Below are positions 1-8,833 of a stretch of 64,000 bases of DNA, in pieces. The notes under the pieces were generated by a model, which saw only the letters and a list, made by a program, of their open reading frames with translations, had not been told where the DNA came from and did not search any database. The stretch's first letter is position 1; each line of letters starts with the position of its first letter. Source of the DNA: Bacteroidota bacterium (GTDB lineage Bacteria > Bacteroidota > Bacteroidia > Cytophagales > Cyclobacteriaceae); contig JAEWLI010000188.1 of NCBI GenBank assembly GCA_023393375.1, positions 1 to 64,000 on the forward strand, given 5' to 3'. The translations under genes were made by a program, and so were the position numbers.

Positions 1-1
1 C

Positions 2-277
2 TTGAATGCTTTGGATGTAGATGAGCATGGCTTGGATGAAATGGACAATCGTATTCTTCATGCTATTATTGATAAATTCGGTGGTGGACCAGTGGGACTA
101 AATACAATAGCTACTGCTTGTAGTGAGGAATCAGAAACCATAGAAGAAGTATATGAGCCTTTTCTGATCCAGGAGGGTTATTTAAAACGAACATCCAGGG
201 GCAGAGAAGCGACTGAACTGGCATATAAACACCTAAAAAAGATTCCCCCGCTGCGCCAAGGCAGATTGTTTGAATAA
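2..277 (+). CDS. ruvB: RuvB C-terminal part (Holliday junction helicase), 5' end cut by the window
   Basis: This is the last 91 residues of RuvB, the AAA+ motor that drives branch migration of Holliday junctions together with RuvA. What is visible is the C-terminal winged-helix DNA-binding domain. The segment GGGPVGLNTIA is typical of it, as is the stretch LIQEGYLKRTSRGR near the end. The ATPase part with the Walker motifs lies upstream of the window, so the true start cannot be given, and the first in-frame codon is at position 2. queG follows 29 bases later on the same strand, so the two may be cotranscribed. The family call is secure from this domain alone. Confidence 0.93.
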   Translation: MNALDVDEHGLDEMDNRILHAIIDKFGGGPVGLNTIATACSEESETIEEVYEPFLIQEGYLKRTSRGREATELAYKHLKKIPPLRQGRLFE

Positions 278-306
278 TCCCAGTCATCTTGCGTTGTGAA
301 ATATAA

Positions 307-1236
307 ATGGATTCAACCAAAAAACGCTATACCTCATTAATTAAAGAAAAAGCACTCGCCATGGGCTTTTCCTTTTGTGGAATGGCCAAAGCCGAATTTT
401 TGGAAGAAGAAGCTCCCCTTCTGGAAAAATGGCTTACTATGAACCTGCACGGGAAAATGGGTTATATGGCAAACTACTTTGATCTTCGGCTTGACCCCAG
501 GAAACTAGTACCCGGTGCAAAATCCGTGATATCATTGGTTTATAATTATTATCCATCCACAGATATATTTCAAAATAAACATTACAAAATAGCCAAATAT
601 GCCTATGGCAATGATTATCATTTTGTGGTGAAGGATAAATTAAAGTCGTTGCTCCATTACATTACTGAGCAAATCGGTCAGGTAGGAGGGCGGGTATTTG
701 TGGACTCAGCACCAGTGATGGAAAGAGCCTGGGCAAAAAAAAGTGGTGCAGGCTGGACAGGAAAACATAGCCTCACATTGAACCGCCAGAATGGAAGTTT
801 TTTCTTTCTTGCAGAAATAATTTTAGACCTGGAACTGGAATATGATACACCAATAAAAGACTATTGCGGTACTTGTACCAGATGTATGGACACCTGCCCT
901 ACTGATGCCATCATTTCACCACAGGTAGTAGATAGCAACAAATGCATTTCCTACCTGACAATAGAATTAAAAGATGCTATTCCTGACACTTTTAAAGAAA
1001 AGTACGAAAATTGGATATTTGGTTGCGATATTTGTCAGGATGTATGCCCCTGGAACCGGTTTTCCAAACCTCATCAGGAAGAGCAGTTTCTACCACCCCC
1101 TGAATTAAATGAAATGGATAAACGTACCTGGGAAGAGATTACAGAAGATGTTTTTAAAGGTTTATTTAAAAAATCAGCTGTAAAAAGATCTAAATATGAA
1201 GGATTGAAACGGAATATTACTTTCCTGGCAAAATAG
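307..1236 (+). CDS. queG: Epoxyqueuosine reductase QueG
   Basis: QueG reduces epoxyqueuosine to queuosine at the wobble base of tRNAs with GUN anticodons, the last step of queuosine synthesis. It is a cytosolic cobalamin-dependent iron-sulfur enzyme. The 309-residue product has the two ferredoxin-like cysteine groups expected: C187, C190, C193 and C197 (CGTCTRCMDTCP), then C213 and C240, C243 and C247 (CDICQDVCPW). The N-terminal part carries the substrate and cobalamin fold, with the family segment VDSAPVMERAWA near residue 138. The ATG at 307 gives a normal N-terminus. The pathway partner tgt lies in this window at 29989. Confidence 0.95.
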   Translation: MDSTKKRYTSLIKEKALAMGFSFCGMAKAEFLEEEAPLLEKWLTMNLHGKMGYMANYFDLRLDPRKLVPGAKSVISLVYNYYPSTDIFQNKHYKIAKYAYGNDYHFVVKDKLKSLLHYITEQIGQVGGRVFVDSAPVMERAWAKKSGAGWTGKHSLTLNRQNGSFFFLAEIILDLELEYDTPIKDYCGTCTRCMDTCPTDAIISPQVVDSNKCISYLTIELKDAIPDTFKEKYENWIFGCDICQDVCPWNRFSKPHQEEQFLPPPELNEMDKRTWEEITEDVFKGLFKKSAVKRSKYEGLKRNITFLAK

Positions 1237-1279
1237 ATATTCCACAACTGCCTATCCAATCACACATCAAAAAAATTCT

Positions 1280-1287
1280 TATTTTTG
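1280..1287 (+). promoter_or_regulatory. Candidate -7 promoter element for valS
   Basis: The octamer TATTTTTG fits the Bacteroidota -7 consensus TAnnTTTG and lies about 30 bases before the chosen valS start. I see no convincing TTTG at the -33 position, so this rests on the -7 match alone. Confidence 0.35.
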
Positions 1288-1317
1288 CGGTCTTATTTTT
1301 TTATAAATTTTAGAAAT

Positions 1318-3942
1318 ATGTCTATTGATTCTAAATATAACCCGGTTGAAATTGAAGAAAAGTGGTATCAGTATTGGATGGAAAAAAATTATTTCCATTC
1401 AGAACCCAACCCGGACAAAAAGCCATACACCATAGTTATTCCGCCACCCAATGTGACCGGTGTACTGCACATGGGCCATATGTTGAACAATACTATCCAG
1501 GATGTACTGATCAGAAAAAAAAGGATGGAGGGTTATGAAGCATGCTGGGTACCGGGAACCGATCATGCTTCTATTGCTACAGAAGCACGTGTGGTAAATA
1601 TGCTGAAAGAAAAAGGTATCGCTAAAGACCAGATCAGTAGGGAAGAATTTCTCAAGTATGCCTGGGAGTGGAAAGAAAAATACGGTGGTATCATTCTGGA
1701 ACAATTAAAAAAGTTGGGGGCTTCCTGTGATTGGCAACGTACCCGATTTACCATGGAAGAGGATTTGTCGAAAGCGGTAATTGATGTATTTGTGGATCTG
1801 CACCAGAAAGGTTATATCTATCGCGGTATCAGAATGGTAAATTGGGATCCTCAGGGTAAAACAGCACTATCGGACGACGAGGTGATTTACAAACAGGTAA
1901 ATGCAAAATTGTATTACGTAAAATATAAAATAGATGGTGAAGATAATTTCATAACCATTGCCACAACAAGACCTGAAACCATTTTGGGTGATACAGCAAT
2001 ATGCATTAATCCGAATGATCAACGATACAGCCATTTGAAAGGTAAGCGGGTATTAGTGCCATTGATCAACCGTTCTGTACCTATTATTGAAGATGAATAT
2101 GTTAGTATGGAATTCGGAACCGGGTGTTTGAAAATTACACCTGCGCATGATGTGAATGATTATGAATTGGGATTAAAACATAACCTGGATACCATTGACA
2201 CCATTAATGATGATGGCACGCTCAGTGAAAAAGCCGGTTTGTATGTGGGTGAAGACCGGTTTGTGGTGAGAGAAAAAATTATCAAAGACATTAAAAAACT
2301 AGGTCAGCTTGAAAAGATTGAGGATTATGTAACCAATATTGGATTTTCCGAACGAACCGATGCAGTGATCGAACCCAAATTGAGCACCCAATGGTTTATG
2401 AAAATGGATGTGATCACCAAGCCGGCCCTGGAAAATGTGATGAATGATAACATTAGCTTTCATCCTGCTAAATTTAAAAACATGTACCGGTCCTGGATGG
2501 AAAACGTGAGGGACTGGTGTATCTCCCGACAATTGTGGTGGGGCCACAGAATACCGGCTTACTACACGCCAAATGGCCAGGTAATCGTAGCAAAGTCAAA
2601 GGAAGATGCAGTAAGAATTGCCAAGGAAAAATATAATATCGATTTAAAACCAGACCAGTTACAACAGGATGAAGATGTATTGGATACCTGGTTTTCTTCA
2701 TGGTTGTGGCCAATTTCTGTTTTCGATGGTTTTAAGGATCCTGAAAACAAAGACATCAGCTACTACTATCCCACCAATGATCTGGTAACAGCCCCCGAAA
2801 TAATCTTCTTCTGGGTAGCGCGAATGATCATCGCAGGTTATGAATACCGGGGTGACTTACCTTTTCGAAATGTATATTTTACGGGAATTGTACGAGATAA
2901 AATTGGCAGGAAGATGTCAAAATCTCTTGGCAATTCTCCCGATCCCCTTGATTTGATCAAAGAGTATGGTGCAGACGGTGTTAGAACAGGTATGCTTTTT
3001 AGTTCACCTGCCGGAAATGACCTGCTGTTTGATGTAAAATTGTGTGAACAAGGCAGGAATTTTGCAAATAAAATCTGGAACGCTTTCCGTTTGGTAAAAG
3101 GATGGGAGGTGGATGATTCATTATCTGGAAACGACAATGAATTAGCTGTTTTATGGTTTGAAAATCGTTTTAACCAAGTGTTGAAAGAGGTAGAGGATCA
3201 ATTTGATAAATACAGGATATCAGATGCATTGTTGCTGGTTTATAAATTAATATGGGACGATTTCTGTTCATGGTACCTTGAAATGATCAAACCTGCTTAC
3301 CAACAGCCAATAGATAAATACACTTATAATGTTACCCTTCAGATATTCGAACAATTGATGAAATTGCTTCATCCTTTTATGCCATTCATTTCAGAAGAGA
3401 TTTGGCACCTGATGAAAGAAAGGAAGGAAGATGATTGCCTGATAGTAGCTGAATGGCCTAAATTGCAGCCATTCAACGAACAATTAATTGTTAAAGCAGA
3501 TCAGATTTTTCAATTAATTGGGTTGATAAGAAATGTAAGAAATGAAAAACAGATATCTCCAAAAGAAGCACTTTCTTTGAGAATCAAAACTCAGTCAGAT
3601 CAGGTATACCTTGAATTTCAACATGTGCTTGCTAAAATGGCTAATCTAAGCGATATCGGGTTTGTTAATGATAAATTAGAAGGTGCCGCCAGCTTTATGT
3701 TGGGTTCCGACGAATTTTTTATCCCTGTGGAAGGAAAAATAAATCAGGAAGAAGAAATAGCAAGATTGCAAAAAGAACTGGAATATCAGGAAGGTTTTCT
3801 GAAGGTGGTGATGAAAAAGTTAAGTAACGAAAAATTTGTAAATAGTGCCCCTGCCCATGTTGTAGAGATGGAGCAAAAGAAAAAAAATGATGCAGAAACC
3901 AAAATAAAATCGATTAAAGAGAGCTTAAAATCTTTTCAATAG
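1318..3942 (+). CDS. valS: Valyl-tRNA synthetase
   Basis: This class I aminoacyl-tRNA synthetase charges tRNA-Val. The 874-residue product has the HIGH-type motif HMGH at about residue 51 and KMSKS at about residue 532. The editing (CP1) domain lies between them, with ATTRPETILGDTA marking it. An anticodon-binding domain follows, and a C-terminal coiled-coil arm starts at about residue 805 (rich in Glu and Lys, for example EEEIARLQKELEYQ). The ATG at 1318 was preferred to an upstream in-frame start at 1285 because the translation from 1318 (MSIDSKYNPVEIEEKW) begins where ValRS proteins usually begin. It is probably a single-gene transcript. Confidence 0.97.
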   Translation: MSIDSKYNPVEIEEKWYQYWMEKNYFHSEPNPDKKPYTIVIPPPNVTGVLHMGHMLNNTIQDVLIRKKRMEGYEACWVPGTDHASIATEARVVNMLKEKGIAKDQISREEFLKYAWEWKEKYGGIILEQLKKLGASCDWQRTRFTMEEDLSKAVIDVFVDLHQKGYIYRGIRMVNWDPQGKTALSDDEVIYKQVNAKLYYVKYKIDGEDNFITIATTRPETILGDTAICINPNDQRYSHLKGKRVLVPLINRSVPIIEDEYVSMEFGTGCLKITPAHDVNDYELGLKHNLDTIDTINDDGTLSEKAGLYVGEDRFVVREKIIKDIKKLGQLEKIEDYVTNIGFSERTDAVIEPKLSTQWFMKMDVITKPALENVMNDNISFHPAKFKNMYRSWMENVRDWCISRQLWWGHRIPAYYTPNGQVIVAKSKEDAVRIAKEKYNIDLKPDQLQQDEDVLDTWFSSWLWPISVFDGFKDPENKDISYYYPTNDLVTAPEIIFFWVARMIIAGYEYRGDLPFRNVYFTGIVRDKIGRKMSKSLGNSPDPLDLIKEYGADGVRTGMLFSSPAGNDLLFDVKLCEQGRNFANKIWNAFRLVKGWEVDDSLSGNDNELAVLWFENRFNQVLKEVEDQFDKYRISDALLLVYKLIWDDFCSWYLEMIKPAYQQPIDKYTYNVTLQIFEQLMKLLHPFMPFISEEIWHLMKERKEDDCLIVAEWPKLQPFNEQLIVKADQIFQLIGLIRNVRNEKQISPKEALSLRIKTQSDQVYLEFQHVLAKMANLSDIGFVNDKLEGAASFMLGSDEFFIPVEGKINQEEEIARLQKELEYQEGFLKVVMKKLSNEKFVNSAPAHVVEMEQKKKNDAETKIKSIKESLKSFQ

Positions 3943-3998
3943 ATAACCGTATCATTTTAAGTTCGTTAGCAAACATAAAACCAGCTTTGGTGTTTTCT

Positions 3999-4415
3999 AT
4001 GTTTGAACTAAAAAGTGAGGTTGATATGCAACGTCCTATTGAAATTTTGACACTATTAGATTATGTAAAACTTGTGCTCAAGCATGAGGCTTATGAGAGT
4101 TTTAATAATGAACCATTTGAAACCATATTAATATCATATTCCGAACAACCAGTTGTTTCAGAAATAATCAAACACCTTAATCATAAAAATTTTGAAGAAG
4201 TTTTGAGTCTTATTATTTCTTATGAAAAAACACATTCTCAACTGAAACTGGTTTATCATTCCATTAAAAAAGATTATTTTAACTTGACGAAGAAAAATGC
4301 CTATAAAGCAATGCGTGATTTATTGCAGGATAAATACGGTATAATGGAATGTGACGAAATGATAGCACTGTTAGACTTGCAAGCGCATTTCATTGCAGAG
4401 CATGAATACACCTGA
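3999..4415 (+). CDS. Hypothetical protein, 138 residues
   Basis: I do not recognise this protein. It is soluble in appearance, with no signal peptide or membrane segment, and is predicted to be largely helical (leucine-rich stretches such as ILTLLDYVKLVLKH and EVLSLIISYEK). It is acidic near the C-terminus. Possible starts are TTG at 3987, ATG at 3999 and ATG at 4026. I chose the first ATG. It lies 56 bases after valS on the same strand, so it could be read from the valS transcript. Composition resembles its neighbours, which supports a real gene rather than a chance frame. Confidence 0.6.
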   Translation: MFELKSEVDMQRPIEILTLLDYVKLVLKHEAYESFNNEPFETILISYSEQPVVSEIIKHLNHKNFEEVLSLIISYEKTHSQLKLVYHSIKKDYFNLTKKNAYKAMRDLLQDKYGIMECDEMIALLDLQAHFIAEHEYT

Positions 4416-4541
4416 CTGAAGAACAAAAGTGATGGCAGTCATTTGGATGGGAATATCGAAGGGGTTTAGACCTAAAAGTGCCCCCTTTCGGGTCCTGTAA
4501 AGAGTGGCATATATACTTTTACCTAATCAGATAGTTTGTTA

Positions 4542-4667
4542 CGGAACAGAAACAAAAACGGTCTGCGAATGATCCGCCGTGGTTAAACGGAAACAAAAAC
4601 TGTTTGGGGATAAACCGCTGTGGTTGAACAGGAACAAAATTGATTGGCAATAATCCACAGTTCTTAA
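4542..4667. repeat. Three degenerate tandem repeats of about 40 bp
   Basis: Units run 4542-4587, 4588-4628 and 4629-4667. Each starts with CGGAA-ACAAAAAC or a variant, has a middle like TTGGGGATAAACCGC, and ends in GTGGTTRAA or a variant. The first unit carries an extra ACAGA. The copies are imperfect. No reading frame runs through them, and they fill the non-coding gap between two convergent genes. Confidence 0.6.
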
Positions 4668-4694
4668 CTCCTTTAAAAAATTGCCCGTTGATCT

Positions 4695-5510
4695 TTATTC
4701 AGAACTTTCCAACCCGGAAGTGTGGTAAATCTCTGTCTCAGGATGAACAAATCTTTTGTAAAACTCGTCTATCACAGTAATCATTTCTTCAGGGATCCGT
4801 TTTCTGACTTCAGCTTCAATTATCAAGGGAACTCCTCCATAGAAAGCTTCTGCTATTGCTCCTGCTATGCATGCCTGTGTGTCACTGTCTCCGCCTAAAG
4901 ACACTGCTTTCCTTACGGCATCTTCAAAATTGATGCTTTCCAAAAATGCAATGATGGCTTCCGGTACCGATCCTTGGCAACTTACATCAAAAGAATAGTC
5001 CTTTTTAATATCAATTAATTTACGATCCAGATTATAACCAAAATCTGATTCAATCAAGTCTTTGATTTTTGTTTTATCCTTAAAATATCGGGCGTAATAA
5101 ACTGCCGATGCTACTGCCTGAGCTCCTTTTATACCTTCAGGATGATTATGGGAGGCAATTACTGAACGTTCTGCTTCTGCTTTTACTTCATCAATATTTC
5201 TGAACGCCATCCCAATCGGACTTACTTTCATCGCTGCACCGTTGCCCCAGCTATTGTATGGTTCAGGATTTTTTGAAAAGATCCAATGATAAAAACTAAT
5301 TCCATATCCTGCATTGGGATATTTTCTACCCCATTTTTGCATGTTTTCGGCATATGAAGTGTTTTGTAGAATACTCTCAGTTACTGCAATTGTCATCACA
5401 GTATCATCTGTAAACCTTGAATGTTTGTGAAACAACTGAAATTCTTCAGTTTTTATAGGCGATGATTCAAAAAGTGACCCAATTATATCTCCAGCTATTG
5501 CTCCTATCAT
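4695..5510 (-). CDS. ADP-ribosylglycohydrolase family protein
   Basis: This 271-residue protein belongs to the DraG/ARH family, which removes ADP-ribose from proteins or small molecules using two metal ions. The N-terminus GAIAGDIIGS opens the fold as usual. The first metal motif is FTDDT, with T34, D35 and D36. The second is GGDSDTQA near residue 206, followed by AGAIAEAFYGG. Both halves of the binuclear metal site are therefore present. The protein is short, with no extra domain and no signal peptide, so it should act in the cytosol. It is transcribed alone, facing the tandem repeat region. The natural substrate cannot be told from sequence. Confidence 0.9.
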   Translation of the reverse strand: MIGAIAGDIIGSLFESSPIKTEEFQLFHKHSRFTDDTVMTIAVTESILQNTSYAENMQKWGRKYPNAGYGISFYHWIFSKNPEPYNSWGNGAAMKVSPIGMAFRNIDEVKAEAERSVIASHNHPEGIKGAQAVASAVYYARYFKDKTKIKDLIESDFGYNLDRKLIDIKKDYSFDVSCQGSVPEAIIAFLESINFEDAVRKAVSLGGDSDTQACIAGAIAEAFYGGVPLIIEAEVRKRIPEEMITVIDEFYKRFVHPETEIYHTSGLESSE

Positions 5511-5726
5511 TTTCTTCGGATTAAAATTTATAAAGATTAAGAAAGATTCTTATCTCTATATAAATTAATTCAAATCAAGCGTAAATGTTCTGGAAATCAT
5601 TCAAATCTGATTTATAAAAAAAAAAATAAAGCATCTACTTTTATGCCGCCATGATCATCGTTATTTCTGCACAGAATGTGAATGATTGCCAATAAAAACT
5701 GTAGAATAAATTTTGTAGAACGGACG

Positions 5727-6821
5727 TTACCATCCACCTGAAGCACCGCCACCTCCCGAAAAACCACCGCCACCAGAAAAACCACCTCCACTAAATCCCC
5801 CTCCGGAAAAGCCTCCGCTTCTGCCTCCGGAAAAGCCACCTCCTGCGATGATAACCGTATTTCTTCTTTGTAATCTGGGAATGCTATAGTAGTCAATATG
5901 ATCATATTTGCAATACTTACAACTATATTTTCTTTCCCCTTTTCCTGCCCTGGTATAGGTGGCACTTTGAATAACCTTGCTATACTCTTTGTAGTAAGTT
6001 CTATAGTTACACTTGGGACAGGCGGAATATCTGCTGAAAAGGTTTTTATAAGGTAAAGTCAACAGATCATCAGGCTCATCAGTAACCCACACATCATAGT
6101 CTACCGAACCTAATTGTTCTTCCAGCTTTTGGCCATCATCCAAATAGTGATCATCATCGGTTTCTGAAAGTTTTCGCATGGCCAGGCCTGTTTTTTTACT
6201 TTTTCTTGGCTTATTTCGCTGATTTTTTTTATAAATAATTATTCCAGCACCAAGTGTAAATATTAACAAAACAAAAAATAAAAATCCATATCCACCTTGA
6301 TTACCATAGGTTCTTTGGGTTTCATAAGCACCTGCACTGGTTTCATTATTTTCAATCCGGTTTACAATAGCCACAATTCCCTCTCTTACACCTCCTTCAT
6401 AATCACCTTGCCTGAAATATGGGGCAATTACATTTTGAATGATTCTCCCTGAAATTGCATCGGTAAGATAAGGTTCTAAACCATATCCCACCTCTATTCT
6501 GATCTTTTTATCATTGATGGCGATCAATAATAATGCGCCATTGTCTTCTCCCTGTTGGCCTAACCGCCAGGTTTGAAAAACCCGCTCTGCAAAATCTTCA
6601 AGGTTATCTCCTTCGAGATCAGGAACAATTAGTACAGCGAGCTGATTGGTCGTTTTGTCTTCATGTTGTTTCAGATATTGTTCAAGTTGCTGTATCCCAC
6701 TATTGGATAAAACACTGGCATAATCATTTATCCTGCCACTCAAGTAGGGTACTTCCTTTCCTGAAAGGTTACTGACAATTAAGAAACAGCATATAAAAAA
6801 GGTATATCTGAGGTTTTTCAT
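5727..6821 (-). CDS. TPM-domain membrane protein (YgcG type) with glycine-rich tail
   Basis: The 364-residue product has a signal peptide (from MKNLRYTFFICCFLIV). A TPM domain follows at about residues 30-150, with NQLAVLIVPDLEGD and RIEVGYGLEPYLTDA. Then come a membrane segment near residue 180, a charged cytosolic region, and a zinc-ribbon-like part (CPKCNYRTYY, later CKYCKYDH). The tail repeats SGGGF units and ends GGW. The ATG at 6821 was chosen because it starts a clean signal peptide 7 bases after the preceding gene. A longer frame to 6893 would overlap that gene. TPM proteins are linked to photosystem II repair in plants, but the role in bacteria is unclear. It is third in an operon with a second TPM protein and a LemA protein. 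Confidence 0.85.
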   Translation of the reverse strand: MKNLRYTFFICCFLIVSNLSGKEVPYLSGRINDYASVLSNSGIQQLEQYLKQHEDKTTNQLAVLIVPDLEGDNLEDFAERVFQTWRLGQQGEDNGALLLIAINDKKIRIEVGYGLEPYLTDAISGRIIQNVIAPYFRQGDYEGGVREGIVAIVNRIENNETSAGAYETQRTYGNQGGYGFLFFVLLIFTLGAGIIIYKKNQRNKPRKSKKTGLAMRKLSETDDDHYLDDGQKLEEQLGSVDYDVWVTDEPDDLLTLPYKNLFSRYSACPKCNYRTYYKEYSKVIQSATYTRAGKGERKYSCKYCKYDHIDYYSIPRLQRRNTVIIAGGGFSGGRSGGFSGGGFSGGGFSGGGGFSGGGGASGGW

Positions 6822-6828
6822 TGTTTTG

Positions 6829-7479
6829 TTAATTTTCAATGATAATGGCATCTGATAATTCGTTGTTGCCACCATCCGGCTTTTGTAAACCACTTTCTGC
6901 TATTGCTTTACCACACTGTAATATTGCTTGGTTAATGCTTTGCATCAATTCTCCTTTTTTAATCCCCTGAGTTAGTTCACTCACGATTTCCTGCCATACA
7001 TCATCAGGGATCAGCTCTGCTATACCCACATCAGCAAGTATAATTGCCTTGTGTTCAAAAAAGCTGATTAATATCAAAACTCCTGACCGCTGATCTGTAA
7101 GTGACACACCATGATCCAAAAATTTCGATTTTGCTTTGGCTTCTACCTTTTCATTCATCATTAGTTGTCCGATCATCATTCGCTTGAACGAAGGGATGCT
7201 CACTGCAGCCAAAGCCCCCAGCATGCCAAATGTAAATGGAATTAATAGCCAAAAATACGGTGGTAGAAACAGAAAAGCATCATCAATAAGATACAACAAG
7301 ATCATTATCGCTCCCGAGATCAAGGAAAATAAAAATGCACTTCTCCACAAAGCCAATTCATAAATTGAAGATTGCTTAACGAAGACTGGAACTATCTCTC
7401 CACCGGAAATGGATTCTGCTTGTTTTACAGCATTTTCCAGCTCCTGCAATTGTTCTGGTGTAAATAGTTTTTTTGGCAT
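6829..7479 (-). CDS. TPM-domain integral membrane protein
   Basis: This 216-residue protein has an N-terminal TPM half (SGGEIVPVFVKQSS), then two membrane segments at about residues 45-65 and 75-95. The rest of the TPM domain follows (VLILISFFEHKAIILADVGI). The domain is split around the membrane hairpin, as in other short TPM proteins of Bacteroidota. The pattern LADVGIAELIPDDVWQEIV is the usual family ending. The gene sits 14 bases after the LemA gene and 7 bases before the next TPM gene, so the three form one transcript and probably one envelope-associated unit. Function unknown. Confidence 0.85.
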   Translation of the reverse strand: MPKKLFTPEQLQELENAVKQAESISGGEIVPVFVKQSSIYELALWRSAFLFSLISGAIMILLYLIDDAFLFLPPYFWLLIPFTFGMLGALAAVSIPSFKRMMIGQLMMNEKVEAKAKSKFLDHGVSLTDQRSGVLILISFFEHKAIILADVGIAELIPDDVWQEIVSELTQGIKKGELMQSINQAILQCGKAIAESGLQKPDGGNNELSDAIIIEN

Positions 7480-7493
7480 TGGTTATAATTTTA

Positions 7494-8537
7494 TTATTGG
7501 AATTCAATTTCTGGTACTTCCATATTGCTTCTATCGGTACTAAAATACGCCTTGGTGTCATATCCAAATAATCTGTAAGGGAATCTCCGGGCCAATGAAT
7601 TGTAATGTTGAACGCTTTCGTTAAACCGTTTTCTTTCCACAGTTATCCGGTTTTCTGTACCTTCAATTTGTGATTGGAGATCGCGGAACGAACCCATACT
7701 TTGTAATTGTGGATAGCTTTCCGCTACAGCCAACAACCTTCCCAAAGAGGCTGAAAGTGCCTGTTGCCTCTCGTTAAACTCATTCAAATTGGCCTCATTT
7801 AGCTCATTGGCATTGACCTGAATCGATGTAGCAGCAGCCCTTGCCTGAATAAGATCATTGAGTGTTTCTCTTTCAAAATCAGCAGCGGCCTGAACCGTTC
7901 TAACCAGGTTTGGAATCAAATCAGCTCTTCTTTGATAAACATTTTCTACCTGAGCCCATGATTTTGTGGTCTGTTCCTCAGCATCTACCATAGTATTTTG
8001 AATGTTGATAATCCAAAATACCAGAAACAAAATAGCCACCCCTGCAACCACATATTTTAATGTTTTTGACGATTTTTGTTTTTTTTCTGATCTCACATTC
8101 AATTCGTCCCGTAGCCTGTTTAGTTCTCCTTTTAATGTAAGGGCTTCATTGTCTACAGGTGCGATTGCTATGGAACGGTTGAGAAAATAGTCGGCTTTTA
8201 TCAAATCCTGTTGGTTGTCGGCGGCACTTCCACGTCTCATAAATGCTTTACCGGCCAATAGGTTCGCTTCAGCCGAATGCGGCATTAACATGGCCGCTTG
8301 TTCTAATTCATTGGCCGCGTCAGTCCAGTTATATGCAGCCAGATGAGCTTTGCCACGGTTGAGGTAATCAATTGATTTTTTTCTTGATTCTTCATATTCA
8401 CGTTCCGTAAGACCCGCATCGAGAGCTATTTGTTTTAGATCACTTTCATTCAAAATATGCTCAGGTTGCTGGTTATATCTTATCTCCATTAGTTTATGGA
8501 GATAATTCTCAAGCATTTTATCGGGATCTGATGACAT
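7494..8537 (-). CDS. TPR-LemA fusion protein
   Basis: The 347-residue protein combines two parts. Residues 1-145 are soluble and helical, with TPR-like repeats (AAYNWTDAANELEQAAMLMP and the following helix pairs). A single membrane helix follows at about 155-175 (YVVAGVAILFLVFWIINI). Residues 180-340 form a LemA domain, with the hallmark QVENVYQRRADLIPNLV and later YNSLARRFP. Ordinary LemA proteins are about 190 residues and start at the membrane helix, so the N-terminal TPR part is an addition. The protein should have its TPRs in the cytosol and its LemA helices outside. It is the first gene of the LemA-TPM-TPM operon. Confidence 0.88.
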   Translation of the reverse strand: MSSDPDKMLENYLHKLMEIRYNQQPEHILNESDLKQIALDAGLTEREYEESRKKSIDYLNRGKAHLAAYNWTDAANELEQAAMLMPHSAEANLLAGKAFMRRGSAADNQQDLIKADYFLNRSIAIAPVDNEALTLKGELNRLRDELNVRSEKKQKSSKTLKYVVAGVAILFLVFWIINIQNTMVDAEEQTTKSWAQVENVYQRRADLIPNLVRTVQAAADFERETLNDLIQARAAATSIQVNANELNEANLNEFNERQQALSASLGRLLAVAESYPQLQSMGSFRDLQSQIEGTENRITVERKRFNESVQHYNSLARRFPYRLFGYDTKAYFSTDRSNMEVPEIEFQ

Positions 8538-8768
8538 GGGGTAAATATTTTAATTTGATACTCTAAAATGAGGAATAATTTTTAAAAAATCACGTATGCA
8601 AGTATATATTTTTATGTTTTAACATATCATAAAAGTATTGGAATGGTCATTTTTATTAAAACCAATGACACTTCTTGTGCATCTCCTGAATATAACGAAT
8701 AAAAATTTCCTCCACACCAGATGCTAATATTTCGCATAATTCATAGTTAATTTATATGAATCCGAACA

Positions 8769-8797
8769 TTTGGTTTTGAATAATAGTAATATATTTG
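8769..8797 (+). promoter_or_regulatory. Candidate promoter for nqrF
   Basis: TATATTTG at 8790-8797 matches the Bacteroidota -7 element TAnnTTTG. TTTG at 8769-8772 could serve as the -33 element, with a spacer of 17 bases, slightly shorter than usual. It lies 36 bases before the nqrF ATG. The surrounding gap 8538-8833 is AT-rich and holds no other feature I can support. Confidence 0.45.
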
Positions 8798-8833
8798 CAG
8801 TCGTTTTAGATATAGATTATAAAACTGGAGAAT

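Noticed and set aside
4416..4540. Small RNA or riboswitch before the tandem repeats
   Set aside because: Only a weak GC hairpin is visible and no conserved riboswitch core could be matched.
5727..5860. Silk-like or collagen-like repeat in the glycine-rich tail
   Set aside because: It is a short SGGGF repeat at the tail of a TPM protein, a usual feature of that family.
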